Shown here: one piece after another, positions 15,617-27,581 of the stretch
Layout: each line of letters begins with the position of its first letter
Position numbering within the stretch: the first letter of the stretch is position 1
Origin: Streptococcus thermophilus
GTDB taxonomy: Bacteria > Bacillota > Bacilli > Lactobacillales > Streptococcaceae
Reading direction: 5' to 3'
NCBI RefSeq assembly: GCF_010120595.1
Contig: NZ_CP038020.1
Coordinates: 1,116,001 to 1,180,000, forward strand
DNA length: 64,000 nucleotides
The notes under the pieces: generated by a model
What the model saw: the letters and a program-made list of their open reading frames with translations, nothing else
What the model was told of the DNA's origin: nothing
The model's database searches: none
Translations under genes and position numbers: made by a program

Positions 15617-15802
15617 TTAGAATAGGCCTTTAATCTTGTCTAAAGCTCCATTTACCATTTCGTTGCCTGAAACGAGAGATTTAGCTTGGTTGAAGTACTC
15701 ACCTAGATCATCTTTGTTTTCCTCGACAAACTTTTTAGCTACTTCAAAATCTTTTTTTTCGATCATTTCTTTCACTTGGTTAAATAATTCCATTGGATTC
15801 AT
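15617..15802 (-). CDS. Conserved streptococcal hypothetical protein, 61 residues
   Basis: A 61-residue, charged, helical protein (MNPMELFNQVKEMIEKKDFE to MVNGALDKIKGLF) with a terminator right after it and an AGGAGAT ribosome binding site. It appears to be cytoplasmic. I know small proteins of this type in streptococcal genomes but no function. It is the first chromosomal gene right of the prophage. Confidence 0.75.
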   Translation of the reverse strand: MNPMELFNQVKEMIEKKDFEVAKKFVEENKDDLGEYFNQAKSLVSGNEMVNGALDKIKGLF

Positions 15803-15927
15803 ATCAGATCTCCTATATATGTTTTGTTATGATTCTTATTTAATCATGGTTGGAGAAAACTAGCAAGAAATATGTCCGAGCCAGATCGTTGAAGAGTTGA
15901 TTATGTAGAGATATGGTTGATTTAATC

Positions 15928-15961
15928 TAAAAAGACAGCCCGATTAGAACAGTCTTTTTAG
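15928..15961 (-). terminator. Terminator of the LTA synthase gene
   Basis: AAAAAGAC and GTCTTTTT flank a 13-base loop just after the stop codon of the minus-strand gene at 15964. Confidence 0.8.
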
Positions 15962-15963
15962 GA

Positions 15964-18150
15964 TTATTCTTGTGCAGCTGTAGTTTCTTGACTAGATGAG
16001 CTTTCTTCTGTTGAGTTTGAGCTTGATTCAGGTTCAACAGGATGTAGTTCCTTGTAAGATGGTGTCTTGAATAGGTCAGCTGTTGATTTATTGCCTTTTT
16101 GTTTGTAGAGACTTGTTGATTTATCTTTCAGCTTTTTATTGATTTTTTTCAGTTGATCCATCTGTTTAGTGTAGGAAATTGTGCTAGAATCAAGAGGATT
16201 TAAACCATCTGGCGTGTAGAATCGAAGGAGGTCACCTGTTTGGACTGCATCACTCATTGACAACTGGGTTGCAACCGCATTACGAATAGCCTCATTTTCC
16301 TTTTTAGTAGTCTCATCAGGGTTAGTAATTTCTTCTCCTGTTTGAGTGTTATAGAGTCTACCAGAGTAGCTTGTGTATTGAGGTGTAACATATTGACCTG
16401 AGGTTCTAAATGCGACAGTTTGCTTATTATCAGGAGATAGGAGGTCTTGTCCCATCTGGATATAAGAGCTAGTGTCAACACCAAGAATGTGAAGGAGGGT
16501 TGGGAGGGCATCAACTTCACCACCAAATGTGTTAGAGATGCCACCTCCAGTATATCCTGGGATGTGAATCATGTAAGGGACACGTTGAAGCATGGCTTTA
16601 TCATAATTTGACCAAGTCTCAGAGTTCTTCCCGAGCAGTTCCGCTAGATTACTGCTTCGCATATCAGAGATACCGTAGTGGTCACCATACATAACAATAA
16701 TCGAATTATCATAAAGGCCAGTTTCCTTAAGGTAATCAAAGAAGTCTTTGATTGCAGAGTCAAGATAGTTGGCTGTTGCAAAATACCCGTTAACTGTTTC
16801 GTCTTTTGTGTCAGCGAGTGGGAAACCTTGTTCGTTTTTGTCGCCTGACAGGGAAGTGTATGGGTAGTGGTTAGATACGGTTAGGTATTTAACATAGAAA
16901 GGCTGTTGCATTTGTTCCAGATATTTGATGGAATCTGAAAACATGTACTTATCATTAAGACCGTATTGGAAGGAGTTTTCATCGGTTTTCTCAGTGAAAG
17001 CTGATGAGTCAAAGAAGTAGTTATAACCCCAATGTTTATAGGTATTATTGCGGTTCCAGAAGGATCCAGTGTTTCCGTGGAAAACAGCTGAAGTATAGCC
17101 ACTCGTTTGAGCTAGGATAGATGGTGCAGCGTAAGCTGTATTGGTACCACCGTAGTTTACCATATATGACCCTGTACTTAGTCCGAAGAGTGATGTTTCC
17201 ATCAAGGTTTCAGCATCAGAAGTTTTTCCTGATTTAACTTGGTGGAAGAAGTTTGAAAAGGCTAGGGTTTCATTTGAGTGGTAAATGGAATTAAGGAATG
17301 GTGTTACTTCATAAGACTGACCATCTACTTGGAGCTTGTAATCAATAAGAAACTGTTGGAAACTCTCCAAGTGAATAACGATAACGTTTCTTCCTTTAGC
17401 AATTCCGTAGTACTTAGGATCAGGTGCTGCATAGTGCTCCTTAACATAAGCTTCAACCTTTTTCATGTCGTCTGCTGTTGCGGATGAACGAGCTTGTGAA
17501 GTTTGATACGTTAAGTTACCGGAATAAGCTGTAAAGAAAGGAATCCCCATAGCACGAACAATATAGTTGTTGGAGAAACCACGTGTCAGTAACTCACCAC
17601 GGTTAACTTCCGCTAGAAATAGGTTGGCTGAGAGAAGGAGTGTCGATAGTGCGGTGATAGCAAAACTAGCTCGTTTATTAAATGGCTTACTATCCGTTTT
17701 TAGTTTTTTCCTAAAAACACCATAAATGAAGAAAGGAATATCAATCAAATAAAAGATATAACTTGGTTCAAGAAGGTTCTTAGCTGAGTCTCCCAGCCCG
17801 GCTGCTGAACTAGAACTTGCCAGGATGGTATTTACAGTTATGAAGTCTGTAAACTCTCCAAAGTAAATGACATTAGCAATAAGCAGGAGATTAAGGATGA
17901 CATAAATAGCAATTGTTGTGCCATAAAAAAAACGGCTTTTCTTGAAGTAAAGTCCTAAACCTAGCAGCATTAATCCCAGTGGAATAGGGTTAATCAGCGA
18001 AAGCATAACCTGATATCTGCTTTCCCACTCAAGATTAATGTTGACGAAATAAGCGAATATGTTTTTTAGCCAGTAAAAGAAGAGTAACAAGAAGACGAAT
18101 CCGAGTCTTGATGAAACTCCTTTCCAAAAAGCTTCGTTTATTTTTTTCAA
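15964..18150 (-). CDS. ltaS: Lipoteichoic acid synthase-type sulfatase-fold enzyme
   Basis: A 728-residue membrane enzyme that polymerises glycerol phosphate from phosphatidylglycerol onto the LTA anchor outside the cell. Five membrane helices fill about the first 200 residues. The extracellular sulfatase-like domain follows: metal site near VIVIHLESFQ (about 255), catalytic Thr in GKTSDAETLMET (about 307), and further metal ligands in MYGDHYG (about 485-492). The C-terminal 60 residues are a Ser/Glu-rich low-complexity tail. The gene is monocistronic with its own terminator, and diverges from the methyltransferase gene at 18312. Streptococcal LTA may carry other polymers, so the exact product is not certain. 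Confidence 0.9.
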   Translation of the reverse strand: MKKINEAFWKGVSSRLGFVFLLLFFYWLKNIFAYFVNINLEWESRYQVMLSLINPIPLGLMLLGLGLYFKKSRFFYGTTIAIYVILNLLLIANVIYFGEFTDFITVNTILASSSSAAGLGDSAKNLLEPSYIFYLIDIPFFIYGVFRKKLKTDSKPFNKRASFAITALSTLLLSANLFLAEVNRGELLTRGFSNNYIVRAMGIPFFTAYSGNLTYQTSQARSSATADDMKKVEAYVKEHYAAPDPKYYGIAKGRNVIVIHLESFQQFLIDYKLQVDGQSYEVTPFLNSIYHSNETLAFSNFFHQVKSGKTSDAETLMETSLFGLSTGSYMVNYGGTNTAYAAPSILAQTSGYTSAVFHGNTGSFWNRNNTYKHWGYNYFFDSSAFTEKTDENSFQYGLNDKYMFSDSIKYLEQMQQPFYVKYLTVSNHYPYTSLSGDKNEQGFPLADTKDETVNGYFATANYLDSAIKDFFDYLKETGLYDNSIIVMYGDHYGISDMRSSNLAELLGKNSETWSNYDKAMLQRVPYMIHIPGYTGGGISNTFGGEVDALPTLLHILGVDTSSYIQMGQDLLSPDNKQTVAFRTSGQYVTPQYTSYSGRLYNTQTGEEITNPDETTKKENEAIRNAVATQLSMSDAVQTGDLLRFYTPDGLNPLDSSTISYTKQMDQLKKINKKLKDKSTSLYKQKGNKSTADLFKTPSYKELHPVEPESSSNSTEESSSSQETTAAQE

Positions 18151-18296
18151 AGTAATACTTCCTTTGATTTTATATTATCTTAGCTATTATACCAAATAAC
18201 AAAATGACTCTCAAAAATTTACTGTCATAGAGTGTCATATTCCTTGACATATAATTGACAAATTCTAGTTACGAAACAGAAATTATAACATTTTTT

Positions 18297-18305
18297 TGAT
18301 ATAAT
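18297..18305 (+). promoter_or_regulatory. Extended -10 promoter, apparently leaderless
   Basis: TGATATAAT is an extended -10 box (TGnTATAAT). Only six bases separate it from the ATG at 18312, so transcription should begin at or next to the start codon. There is no Shine-Dalgarno in between. The TTGACA copies at 18244 and 18255 are not at a normal distance from it. Confidence 0.65.
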
Positions 18306-18311
18306 AGTAGC

Positions 18312-19475
18312 ATGAATATATTGACGGTAAGTCCCTTTGCGGAGAAAAAAATCAAACAAGGGAAACAGCTTCTTTTAGCTGAAGATTTTCCAAATATAGC
18401 TGAAAATAATCAGTTGATTTATCTTTATAGTCAATCCAAAGAATTTTTAGGAACAGGCTATTTGTCGAGTCAAAATAAGGGGATAGGTTGGTTTTTGTCC
18501 CCTAAAAAGCAACAATTGACAGTGACTTATTTTCAGGGGCTTTTTGAGAAGGCAAAAGCCAGACGTCAATCCTATTATGCTAATGATTTAACGACGGCTT
18601 TTCGTCTTTTTAACCAAGATGGTGATGATTTTGGTGGTCTAACGATTGATTTGTATGGAGACTATGCCCTCTTTTCATGGTACAATGTCTTTATTTATTC
18701 CTTGAAGGATATTATTGTAGAGGCTTTCCAAACGGTCTTTCCTGAGGTTTTGGGGGGCTATGAAAAAATTCGCTTCAAGGGCCTTGATTTTGAGTCAGAC
18801 CATCTTTATGGACAAGAGGCCGCTGATACCTTCACTATCTTGGAGAATGGGGTAACTTATGAAGTTTTTCTAAATGATGGGCTAATGACAGGGATTTTTC
18901 TTGACCAGCATGAGGTGCGTGATGGTTTGGTTAATGGTTTGGCCTTGGGCAAATCAGTTTTGAATATGTTCTCCTATACGGCAGCTTTTTCAGTTGCTGC
19001 AGCTATGGGGGGAGCGGTTGAAACGACATCGGTGGATTTGGCAAAACGTTCACGTGAGTTATCCACGGCTCATTTTGAAGCTAATGGCTTCAGTATGGAA
19101 AATCATCGTTTAGTTGTGATGGATGTTTTTGATTATTTTAAATATGCCAAGAAAAAGGGATTATTTTATGACCTTATCGTTATAGATCCGCCGAGCTTTG
19201 CTCGAAATAAGAAACGAACTTTCTCAGCAAATAAGGATTACCACAAGTTGATTGCGCAGAGTCTTGATATTCTATCAGAGTATGGGACAATTATTGCAAG
19301 TACCAATACAGCTAATATGACAGTGCAACAGTTTAAAAAGCAACTGCGTAAGGGATTGGGAGATGTTTCAGCGGACTTTGTTAACTTGCAACAATTACCA
19401 GTGGATTTTGCCGTCAATCCTAATGATCCAACATCAAATTATTTGAAAGTATACACAATAAAGGTAAATAAATGA
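18312..19475 (+). CDS. Class I SAM-dependent rRNA methyltransferase, RlmI-like
   Basis: A 387-residue protein with an N-terminal PUA-like part and a C-terminal Rossmann methyltransferase domain. Visible motifs are [20 protein letters not shown] (about 217-236, SAM binding) and [14 protein letters not shown] (about 291-304, the catalytic DPPSF of this family). RlmI methylates a cytosine of 23S rRNA in E. coli; streptococcal members are less studied, so the target is inferred. The start codon is fixed by the promoter 6 bases upstream. Its stop overlaps aroD (ATGA), so it is the first gene of the aromatic operon. Confidence 0.85.
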   Translation: MNILTVSPFAEKKIKQGKQLLLAEDFPNIAENNQLIYLYSQSKEFLGTGYLSSQNKGIGWFLSPKKQQLTVTYFQGLFEKAKARRQSYYANDLTTAFRLFNQDGDDFGGLTIDLYGDYALFSWYNVFIYSLKDIIVEAFQTVFPEVLGGYEKIRFKGLDFESDHLYGQEAADTFTILENGVTYEVFLNDGLMTGIFLDQHEVRDGLVNGLALGKSVLNMFSYTAAFSVAAAMGGAVETTSVDLAKRSRELSTAHFEANGFSMENHRLVVMDVFDYFKYAKKKGLFYDLIVIDPPSFARNKKRTFSANKDYHKLIAQSLDILSEYGTIIASTNTANMTVQQFKKQLRKGLGDVSADFVNLQQLPVDFAVNPNDPTSNYLKVYTIKVNK

Positions 19476-20149
19476 AAATTGTAGTTCCGATTATGCCGAC
19501 TAGTTTAGAGGAAGCACAAGCGCTTGAGCTGTCTCGTTTTGAGGGGGCAGACATTATTGAATGGCGTGCAGATTTTTTAGATAAGCATAGTATCTTAACA
19601 GTTGCTCCAGCTATTTTTGAGAAATTCGCAGGCTTTGAAATTGTTTTTACCATTCGTACGACACGTGAAGGTGGTAAGATTGAGTTAACTGATGGGGAAT
19701 ATGTCACACTGATTAAGGATGTAGCTGCTATCTATTCACCAGATTATATTGATTTTGAGTATTTCACACGCAAGGAAGTCTTTGACCAGATGCTTGAATT
19801 TTCAAACTTGGTTTTGTCTTATCATAACTTTGAGGAGACACCTGAAAACCTTATGGAACTTTTATCTGAGATGACCAACTTGACGCCAAGAGTTGTTAAA
19901 GTAGCCGTTATGCCTAAGAATGAACAAGATGTCCTTGATCTTATGAATTTCACACGCGGCTTTAAGGCCTTTAACCCTGAACAAGAGTTTGTAACTATGT
20001 CAATGGGTAAGTTAGGTCGTTTGTCACGTTTGGCGGGAGACTTGGTGGGGTCATCATGGACTTTTGCTAGTCTTGACAATACCAGCGCACCGGGTCAAGT
20101 TGCTCTTGCGGACATGTGTAGGATTAGGGAGGTTTTGGATGCGGATTGA
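19472..20149 (+). CDS. aroD: 3-dehydroquinate dehydratase, type I
   Basis: A 225-residue class I enzyme that converts 3-dehydroquinate to 3-dehydroshikimate through a Schiff-base lysine. Motifs: [10 protein letters not shown] (about 28-37), [10 protein letters not shown] (about 58-67), [11 protein letters not shown] with the His (about 112-122) and [10 protein letters not shown] with the Schiff-base Lys (about 142-151). It overlaps the methyltransferase stop by four bases and overlaps aroE, so the genes are cotranscribed and probably coupled. Confidence 0.96.
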   Translation: MKIVVPIMPTSLEEAQALELSRFEGADIIEWRADFLDKHSILTVAPAIFEKFAGFEIVFTIRTTREGGKIELTDGEYVTLIKDVAAIYSPDYIDFEYFTRKEVFDQMLEFSNLVLSYHNFEETPENLMELLSEMTNLTPRVVKVAVMPKNEQDVLDLMNFTRGFKAFNPEQEFVTMSMGKLGRLSRLAGDLVGSSWTFASLDNTSAPGQVALADMCRIREVLDAD

Positions 20150-20996
20150 TGGACACACACGCTTAGCAGCTGTTGTTGCCAGTCCTATCAAGCATTCAAT
20201 TTCTCCTTTCATTCATAATTTAGCTTTCGAAAAAACACATGTTAATGGGGTTTATGTAGCTTGGGAAATTCCAGAGTCAGACCTGGCTGAGACATTTGAA
20301 AATATTAGACGTTACAATATGTTCGGTATCAACTTGTCTATGCCATATAAGGAAAAGGTAATTCCATTTTTGGATGGTCTTAGTCCTGAAGCTCAACTGA
20401 TTGGTGCAGTCAATACGGTTGTCAATTGTGATGGTCGTTTGATCGGCCATAATACAGATGGCTTTGGCTTTTTTGCTAGTTTAAAGAATTTTAATCCTAA
20501 GGATACTCATATTATGATTTTGGGGGCTGGTGGTGCGGCTAAATCTATTGTGACACAGGCAATTCTTGATGGTGCAAAAAAAGTTAGTATCTATGTTCGG
20601 CCCCAATCCTTGGTCAAGGCAAAAAAAAACTTTAGAACCTTGCTTGATCAAACCGATTGCTATTTAGAATTTCATGATTTAACTGATGCTGACCACTTCC
20701 AAAAGGAATTAAGGCAAACCGATTTATTGGTCAATGCGACTAGTGTGGGTATGGATGGTGAGTCATTGCCCATTTCTATAGATACAAGATTCCCTAAGGA
20801 ACTCTTAGTTGCGGATATCATTTACCAGCCTTTTGAAACACCTTTCTTGGCCTTGGCAAGGAAACAAGAGATAGAGGCTGTGAATGGACTAGGCATGTTA
20901 CTTTATCAAGCAGCAGGTGCCTTTAAATTATGGACAGGCGAGAATATGCCAACAGGTGCTATTTGGCAGGAATTAGAAAACATATACAATAGCTAG
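20139..20996 (+). CDS. aroE: Shikimate dehydrogenase
   Basis: The true start is the ATG at 20139, preceded by AGGGAGG at 6 bases; an upstream in-frame ATG at 20064 lies inside aroD and has no ribosome binding site. The 285-residue enzyme reduces 3-dehydroshikimate with NADPH. Motifs: [16 protein letters not shown] (about 15-30), [10 protein letters not shown] with the catalytic Lys (about 65-74), [20 protein letters not shown] (about 91-110), and the nucleotide loop LGAGGAAKS (about 127-135). It overlaps aroD by 11 bases. Confidence 0.96.
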   Translation: MRIDGHTRLAAVVASPIKHSISPFIHNLAFEKTHVNGVYVAWEIPESDLAETFENIRRYNMFGINLSMPYKEKVIPFLDGLSPEAQLIGAVNTVVNCDGRLIGHNTDGFGFFASLKNFNPKDTHIMILGAGGAAKSIVTQAILDGAKKVSIYVRPQSLVKAKKNFRTLLDQTDCYLEFHDLTDADHFQKELRQTDLLVNATSVGMDGESLPISIDTRFPKELLVADIIYQPFETPFLALARKQEIEAVNGLGMLLYQAAGAFKLWTGENMPTGAIWQELENIYNS

Positions 20997-21008
20997 GAGG
21001 GGTCGACG

Positions 21009-22076
21009 ATGAAACTAGAGGTAAATTTAAAACAAAACCCTTATGACATTATCATTGAAAAGGGAGCTCTTAAAGGGGTAGGACAATGGGTCAAGTCACT
21101 TTGGGAACCACAAAAGATCGCGCTTATTACGGACAATCATGTGGGAGGCCTATATGCAGAAAAAGTTAAGCTTAGCTTGGAACACGAAGGTTTTGAGGTT
21201 GTCGTTTTTGATTTTCTAGAAGGTGAAGCGAGTAAAAATCTTAAGACTGTTAATAAGGCTTATGAGTTTTTGATTAAGAATGGCATGACTCGTAGTGATG
21301 GTATTGTCGCTCTTGGTGGTGGCGTTGTTGGAGACTTAGCAGGATTTGTCGCTTCAACCTATATGCGTGGAATTCATTTCGTTCAAGTTCCAACCAGTCT
21401 AACTGCCCAAGTAGATTCATCTATTGGTGGAAAGACAGGTGTGAATACTCCTTTTGCCAAAAATATCGTAGGAACTTTTGCTCAGCCTGATGGGGTTTTA
21501 ATTGATCCTAATGTCCTTGAGACACTTGGTAAACGTGAATTGATTGAAGGCATGGGTGAGGTTGTCAAATATGGTTTGATTGACGATCCTGAACTTTGGC
21601 AGCTCCTTGATAACATTGATGGTTCGGTTCATAGTATTTTGGAAAACTCAGAGACCATTATTTACCGTTCATGTAACGTTAAGCGTAAAATTGTGGTTGA
21701 AGATGAGTTTGAAGGTGGCGTCCGTATGTACCTAAACTTTGGTCATACGATTGGGCATGCCGTCGAACAAACAGCTGGTTATGGTAAAGTTATGCATGGT
21801 GAAGCTGTGGCTATTGGAATGGTTCAGATTTCTCGTGTTGCTGAGAAAAAAAACCTAATGCCTCAGGGAATCACACGTCAAATTGCTGAGATGTGTGTGA
21901 AATTTGGTTTGCCAGTAGACTATGAACCATGGCGTGTTGAGGAGCTCTATACAGCCCTCACACATGACAAGAAAGCCCGTGGTAATAGTATTAAGACAGT
22001 TATCGTTCCAGAGATTGGTAAGGCAGCTATCAATCAGATTCCTTTAGTTGAAATGAAAGAGTACTTGGAGAAATAA
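21009..22076 (+). CDS. aroB: 3-dehydroquinate synthase
   Basis: A 355-residue NAD- and zinc-dependent enzyme that cyclises DAHP to 3-dehydroquinate. Motifs: [18 protein letters not shown] (about 100-117), [19 protein letters not shown] (about 128-146), and the metal ligand region [11 protein letters not shown] (about 246-256) and [18 protein letters not shown] ribosome binding site lies before the ATG. The next gene starts directly at the stop codon. Confidence 0.97.
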   Translation: MKLEVNLKQNPYDIIIEKGALKGVGQWVKSLWEPQKIALITDNHVGGLYAEKVKLSLEHEGFEVVVFDFLEGEASKNLKTVNKAYEFLIKNGMTRSDGIVALGGGVVGDLAGFVASTYMRGIHFVQVPTSLTAQVDSSIGGKTGVNTPFAKNIVGTFAQPDGVLIDPNVLETLGKRELIEGMGEVVKYGLIDDPELWQLLDNIDGSVHSILENSETIIYRSCNVKRKIVVEDEFEGGVRMYLNFGHTIGHAVEQTAGYGKVMHGEAVAIGMVQISRVAEKKNLMPQGITRQIAEMCVKFGLPVDYEPWRVEELYTALTHDKKARGNSIKTVIVPEIGKAAINQIPLVEMKEYLEK

Positions 22077-23243
22077 ATGAGATATTTAACAGCAGGTGAG
22101 TCTCACGGCCCACGTTTAACGGCAATTATCGAAGGTGTACCAGCTGGTCTTCCCTTGACCGCTGAAGATATCAATGGCGATTTGAAACGCCGCCAAGGTG
22201 GTTATGGTCGTGGTGGCCGCATGAAAATTGAGTCTGATAAGGTTGAAATCACTTCTGGTGTTCGTCATGGGAAAACAACAGGGGCTCCAATCACCCTCCA
22301 TGTCATCAATAAGGACCATCAAAAATGGTTGGACATTATGGCTGTTGAAGATATTGAGGATCGTTTAAAAACTAAACGCAAAATCACCCATCCACGTCCA
22401 GGACATGCTGACTTGGTTGGTGGTATGAAATACCGTTTTGATGATTTGCGTAATTCGTTGGAGCGTTCCAGTGCGCGTGAAACAACTATGCGTGTGGCAG
22501 TGGGTGCTGTCGCTAAACGAATCTTGGCTGAGCTTGATATTGAAATTGCTAATCATGTGGTTGTCTTTGGTGGTAAGGAAATTGATGTGCCAGAGAATTT
22601 GACAGTTGCTCAAATCAAGGAATTGGCCCAACAGTCAGAAATTTCAGTTGTTAACCAAGAGCGTGAGCAAGAAATTAAAGATTACATTGACCAAATCAAA
22701 AAAGAGGGTGACACCATCGGTGGTGTCGTTGAAACGGTTGTTGGTGGTGTACCTGTAGGACTTGGTTCTTATGTGCAATGGGATACCAAGTTGGATGCCA
22801 AGATTGCTCAAGCAGTTGTTTCCATCAATGCCTTCAAGGGGGTCGAGTTTGGTCTTGGATTCAAAGATGGCTATCTCAGGGGCTCTCAAGTGATGGATGA
22901 GATCCTTTGGAATGAAGAGGATGGCTATACGCGTAGAACCAATAATCTCGGTGGTTTTGAAGGTGGAATGACAAATGGTCAACCAATTGTAGTCCGTGGG
23001 GTTATGAAGCCAATTCCAACTCTTTATAAACCACTAATGTCAGTAGATATTGAGACCCATGAGCCATACAAGGCAACGGTTGAGCGTTCAGATCCAACGG
23101 CCTTGCCTGCAGCAGGTGTCGTTATGGAATCAGTAGTCGCTACTGTCGTAGCTAATGAAATCTTGGATAAATTCTCTTCTGATAATTTGGAAGAGTTGAA
23201 AGAAGCGGTAGCACATCACCGTGACTATGTGAAAAACTTTTAA
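22077..23243 (+). CDS. aroC: Chorismate synthase
   Basis: A 388-residue FMN-dependent enzyme that makes chorismate from EPSP. Motifs: [19 protein letters not shown] (about 2-20), the [12 protein letters not shown] loop (about 38-49), [18 protein letters not shown] (about 131-148) and the C-terminal [17 protein letters not shown]. It begins at the aroB stop (TAAATGAG). The aro genes here are not in pathway order, which is usual for streptococcal clusters. Confidence 0.97.
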   Translation: MRYLTAGESHGPRLTAIIEGVPAGLPLTAEDINGDLKRRQGGYGRGGRMKIESDKVEITSGVRHGKTTGAPITLHVINKDHQKWLDIMAVEDIEDRLKTKRKITHPRPGHADLVGGMKYRFDDLRNSLERSSARETTMRVAVGAVAKRILAELDIEIANHVVVFGGKEIDVPENLTVAQIKELAQQSEISVVNQEREQEIKDYIDQIKKEGDTIGGVVETVVGGVPVGLGSYVQWDTKLDAKIAQAVVSINAFKGVEFGLGFKDGYLRGSQVMDEILWNEEDGYTRRTNNLGGFEGGMTNGQPIVVRGVMKPIPTLYKPLMSVDIETHEPYKATVERSDPTALPAAGVVMESVVATVVANEILDKFSSDNLEELKEAVAHHRDYVKNF

Positions 23244-23272
23244 GCAGCATCAGTGAAAAGACGGGAGTAGGA

Positions 23273-24379
23273 ATGAGTAAAAAAACTATTTATATTGTAG
23301 GATTGGGTCTGATTGGTGGCTCCCTGGCCTTAGGGATTAAAAGGGATCACCCTGATTATGATATTCTTGGATATAATCGCTCTGACTATTCTCGAAATAT
23401 TGCACTAGAACGTGGGATTGTTGACCGAGCAACAGGTGATTTTAAAGAGTTTGCTCCCCTTGCGGACGTCATTATCTTAGCAGTGCCAATCAAGCAAACG
23501 ATGGCCTACTTGAAGGAGTTGGCTGATCTGGACCTTAAAGATAATGTCATCATAACAGATGCGGGCTCAACCAAGCGTGAAATCGTTGAGGCAGCGGAGC
23601 GTTATCTAACAGGCAAAAATGTTCAGTTTGTAGGTTCTCACCCGATGGCTGGTTCTCATAAATCAGGGGCTATTGCGGCTGACGTGACACTTTTTGAAAA
23701 TGCCTATTATATTTTCACACCGACAAGTCTGACAAAAGAGACAACGATCCCTGAGCTTAAGGATATCTTGTCTGGCCTTAAGTCACGTTATGTTGAGATT
23801 GATGCAGCTGAACACGACCGGGTAACGAGTCAAATCAGTCATTTTCCACATCTTTTGGCTTCTGGTCTTATGGAGCAGGCAGCTGATTATGCTCAGGCTC
23901 ACGAGATGACCAATCACTTTGCGGCTGGGGGGTTCCGAGATATGACCCGTATTGCTGAGAGTGAACCTGGGATGTGGGCTTCCATTCTCATGACTAATGG
24001 TCCTGCTGTTTTGGATCGTATTGAAGATTTCAAAAAACGTTTGGACCATGTGGCTGATTTGATTAAGGCTGAGGATGAGAGTGCTATTTGGGAGTTCTTT
24101 GACAACGGTCGTAAGAAGCGTAAAGAGATGGAAATTCATAAAAAGGGTGGCGTGGAAAGTGCCTTCGATATTTTTGTGGATGTACCTGACCGTGAGGACG
24201 TTATCCTTAGCATTATGGAATTGTTGCGAGGAACGTCTTTGGTTAACCTTCGTATCAATGAAGAAAATCGTGAGGATATTCATGGTATCCTTCAAATTAC
24301 TTTTAAAAATGAAAAAGATCGTAAACATGCTAAGACTGTTATTGAAGCCAATACAGACTATCATGTGGTGATCGCATAG
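23273..24379 (+). CDS. tyrA: Prephenate dehydrogenase
   Basis: A 368-residue enzyme that oxidises prephenate to 4-hydroxyphenylpyruvate for tyrosine. The N-terminal Rossmann motif is IVGLGLIGGSLALGIK (about 7-22), followed by SHPMAGSHKSG (about 125-135) and a helical dimerisation domain. The C-terminal 70 residues or so (VDVPDREDVILSIMELL and on) look like an ACT domain, so tyrosine feedback control is likely. Translation starts behind GGGAGTAGGA. It competes with PheA (27572) for prephenate. Confidence 0.95.
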   Translation: MSKKTIYIVGLGLIGGSLALGIKRDHPDYDILGYNRSDYSRNIALERGIVDRATGDFKEFAPLADVIILAVPIKQTMAYLKELADLDLKDNVIITDAGSTKREIVEAAERYLTGKNVQFVGSHPMAGSHKSGAIAADVTLFENAYYIFTPTSLTKETTIPELKDILSGLKSRYVEIDAAEHDRVTSQISHFPHLLASGLMEQAADYAQAHEMTNHFAAGGFRDMTRIAESEPGMWASILMTNGPAVLDRIEDFKKRLDHVADLIKAEDESAIWEFFDNGRKKRKEMEIHKKGGVESAFDIFVDVPDREDVILSIMELLRGTSLVNLRINEENREDIHGILQITFKNEKDRKHAKTVIEANTDYHVVIA

Positions 24380-24388
24380 GAGAATAAA

Positions 24389-24727
24389 ATGAGAAATATT
24401 TATGATTTAGCAAATGAGTTGGAACGTGGCATCCGTGCCCTTCCTGAGTACAAAAACTTGGTAGAGAAAAAAGAAGCGATTGCAACTGATGCTGAGGCTA
24501 GCGCTCTTTTCAAAGAGTTTACGGATTTCCAAGAGGATTTCTATGCTAAAATGCAGGCTGGTACAATGCCAACAGCAGAAGAACAAGCAGCTGTTCAAGA
24601 ATTGGGTCAAAAGGTAGAAGCTAACGCCCTTTTGAAAGAATACTTGACTGCGCAACAAAGTCTGTCTGTTTATTTGAATGATATTGAACGTATCATCTTC
24701 AAACCTTTGCAAGAATTGAATAACTAA
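24389..24727 (+). CDS. YlbF/YmcA family protein
   Basis: A 112-residue helical protein ([21 protein letters not shown] at the start, [20 protein letters not shown] in the middle). It fits the YlbF/YmcA (Com_YlbF) family. In Bacillus, YlbF, YmcA and YaaT form a complex that affects RNase Y and competence/sporulation. In streptococci this paralogue commonly lies between tyrA and aroA, with no established role. Confidence 0.88.
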   Translation: MRNIYDLANELERGIRALPEYKNLVEKKEAIATDAEASALFKEFTDFQEDFYAKMQAGTMPTAEEQAAVQELGQKVEANALLKEYLTAQQSLSVYLNDIERIIFKPLQELNN

Positions 24728-24782
24728 TAAGGGAGGCCTTTGTCAATTGGCAGGACTTTTTCTGTATTAAAGGAGGTAAATT

Positions 24783-25733
24783 ATGGCTCGTAAAATTGGA
24801 ATTATTGGAATGGGAAATGTTGGTGCAGCGGTAGCTCATGGGGCTATTGCTCAGGGCTTAGCCGATAGTTATGTTTTTATTGATATTAATGAGAGGAAAG
24901 CTGAAGCAGATGCCCAGGATTTTAAGGATGCCATGGCCAATCTGGCCAACTATGCAAACATCGTGGTTAATGATTATGAAGCACTTAAAGATGCTGATGT
25001 TATCATCTCAGCTCTTGGAAATATTCAGCTACAGCACAATGCTGGTGAGGACCGTTTTGCTGAATTCCCATTTACCCGAGAGGCTGTTTATCAGGTTGCT
25101 CAGGAGTTAAAACAGTTGGATTTTAAAGGTATACTCTTGGTCATCTCAAATCCTGTAGATGCGGTGACAGCTCTCTATCAAGAATTCACAGGTTGGCCAA
25201 AGGAACGCGTGATTGGGACAGGGACTTTACTTGATACGGCTAGAATGAAGACAGCAGTGGGAGAGGTTCTGGAAGTTAATCCCAAATCAGTATCAGGCTA
25301 CAATCTTGGGGAACATGGCAACTCTCAATTTACAGCATGGAGTCAGGTTAAGGTGAAAGGTCAAGATATTACAGCTTTAACGAGTGAAGAGGAGCGTCAA
25401 AATCTCTTTATGGCTTCCATGAAGGGGGGGCACAAGGTTTTTTATGGTAAGGGCTATACTTCATACGGTATTGCCAGTGCTGCCCTTCGTTTGGTGGCAA
25501 TTATCCTCTCTGACGCTCAAGAAGAGGTGACAGTATCTAGCTATCAAGAAATCTATCAGACTTATCTTGGCTATCCAGTTATTTTAGGACGTCAAGGTGT
25601 GGAAGCTCCTGTCCACTTGACTTTGTCGGCTGAGGAAAAACATCTTTTGCAGGGCTCTGCTGACTTAATTCGGAACCGTGTTCAAGAGGCAGTTGCCTTT
25701 TTGAAAGAAAAGTATGGCAATACAATCGAGTGA
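24783..25733 (+). CDS. L-2-hydroxyisocaproate-type dehydrogenase (LDH/MDH superfamily)
   Basis: A 316-residue NAD-dependent 2-hydroxyacid dehydrogenase. It begins MARKIGIIGMGNVGAAVAHG, almost the N-terminus of L-HicDH from Weissella confusa as I remember it, and keeps VISNPVDAVTALY, GTGTLLDTARM (substrate Arg) and NLGEHGNSQF with the catalytic His (about 180). HicDH reduces branched-chain and aromatic 2-keto acids such as phenylpyruvate. It has a strong Shine-Dalgarno (AAAGGAGGT). Its place inside the aromatic operon suggests it acts on the keto acids made from prephenate. Confidence 0.88.
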   Translation: MARKIGIIGMGNVGAAVAHGAIAQGLADSYVFIDINERKAEADAQDFKDAMANLANYANIVVNDYEALKDADVIISALGNIQLQHNAGEDRFAEFPFTREAVYQVAQELKQLDFKGILLVISNPVDAVTALYQEFTGWPKERVIGTGTLLDTARMKTAVGEVLEVNPKSVSGYNLGEHGNSQFTAWSQVKVKGQDITALTSEEERQNLFMASMKGGHKVFYGKGYTSYGIASAALRLVAIILSDAQEEVTVSSYQEIYQTYLGYPVILGRQGVEAPVHLTLSAEEKHLLQGSADLIRNRVQEAVAFLKEKYGNTIE

Positions 25734-25772
25734 ATATTTTGACAATTCAGTATATGGTTGGGCTTTCAAATA

Positions 25773-25781
25773 TGGTATAAT
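25773..25781 (+). promoter_or_regulatory. Internal extended -10 promoter before aroA
   Basis: TGGTATAAT is an extended -10 box, 32 bases upstream of the aroA ATG. The 80-base gap between the dehydrogenase gene and aroA contains no terminator, so aroA-aroK-pheA can be read both from the operon and from this site. Confidence 0.6.
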
Positions 25782-25810
25782 GAGGATAACAATAAAATTT
25801 TTAGGAGTAA

Positions 25811-27571
<1,761 letters not shown>

Positions 27572-27581
<10 letters not shown>

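Noticed and set aside
18244..18260. Two TTGACA boxes as -35 elements for the gene at 18312
   Set aside because: Neither lies about 17 bases from a usable -10; the extended -10 at 18297-18305 explains the promoter better.
20064..20138. Longer AroE starting at 20064
   Set aside because: The extension lies inside aroD, has no ribosome binding site and adds residues not found at AroE N-termini; ATG at 20139 has AGGGAGG.
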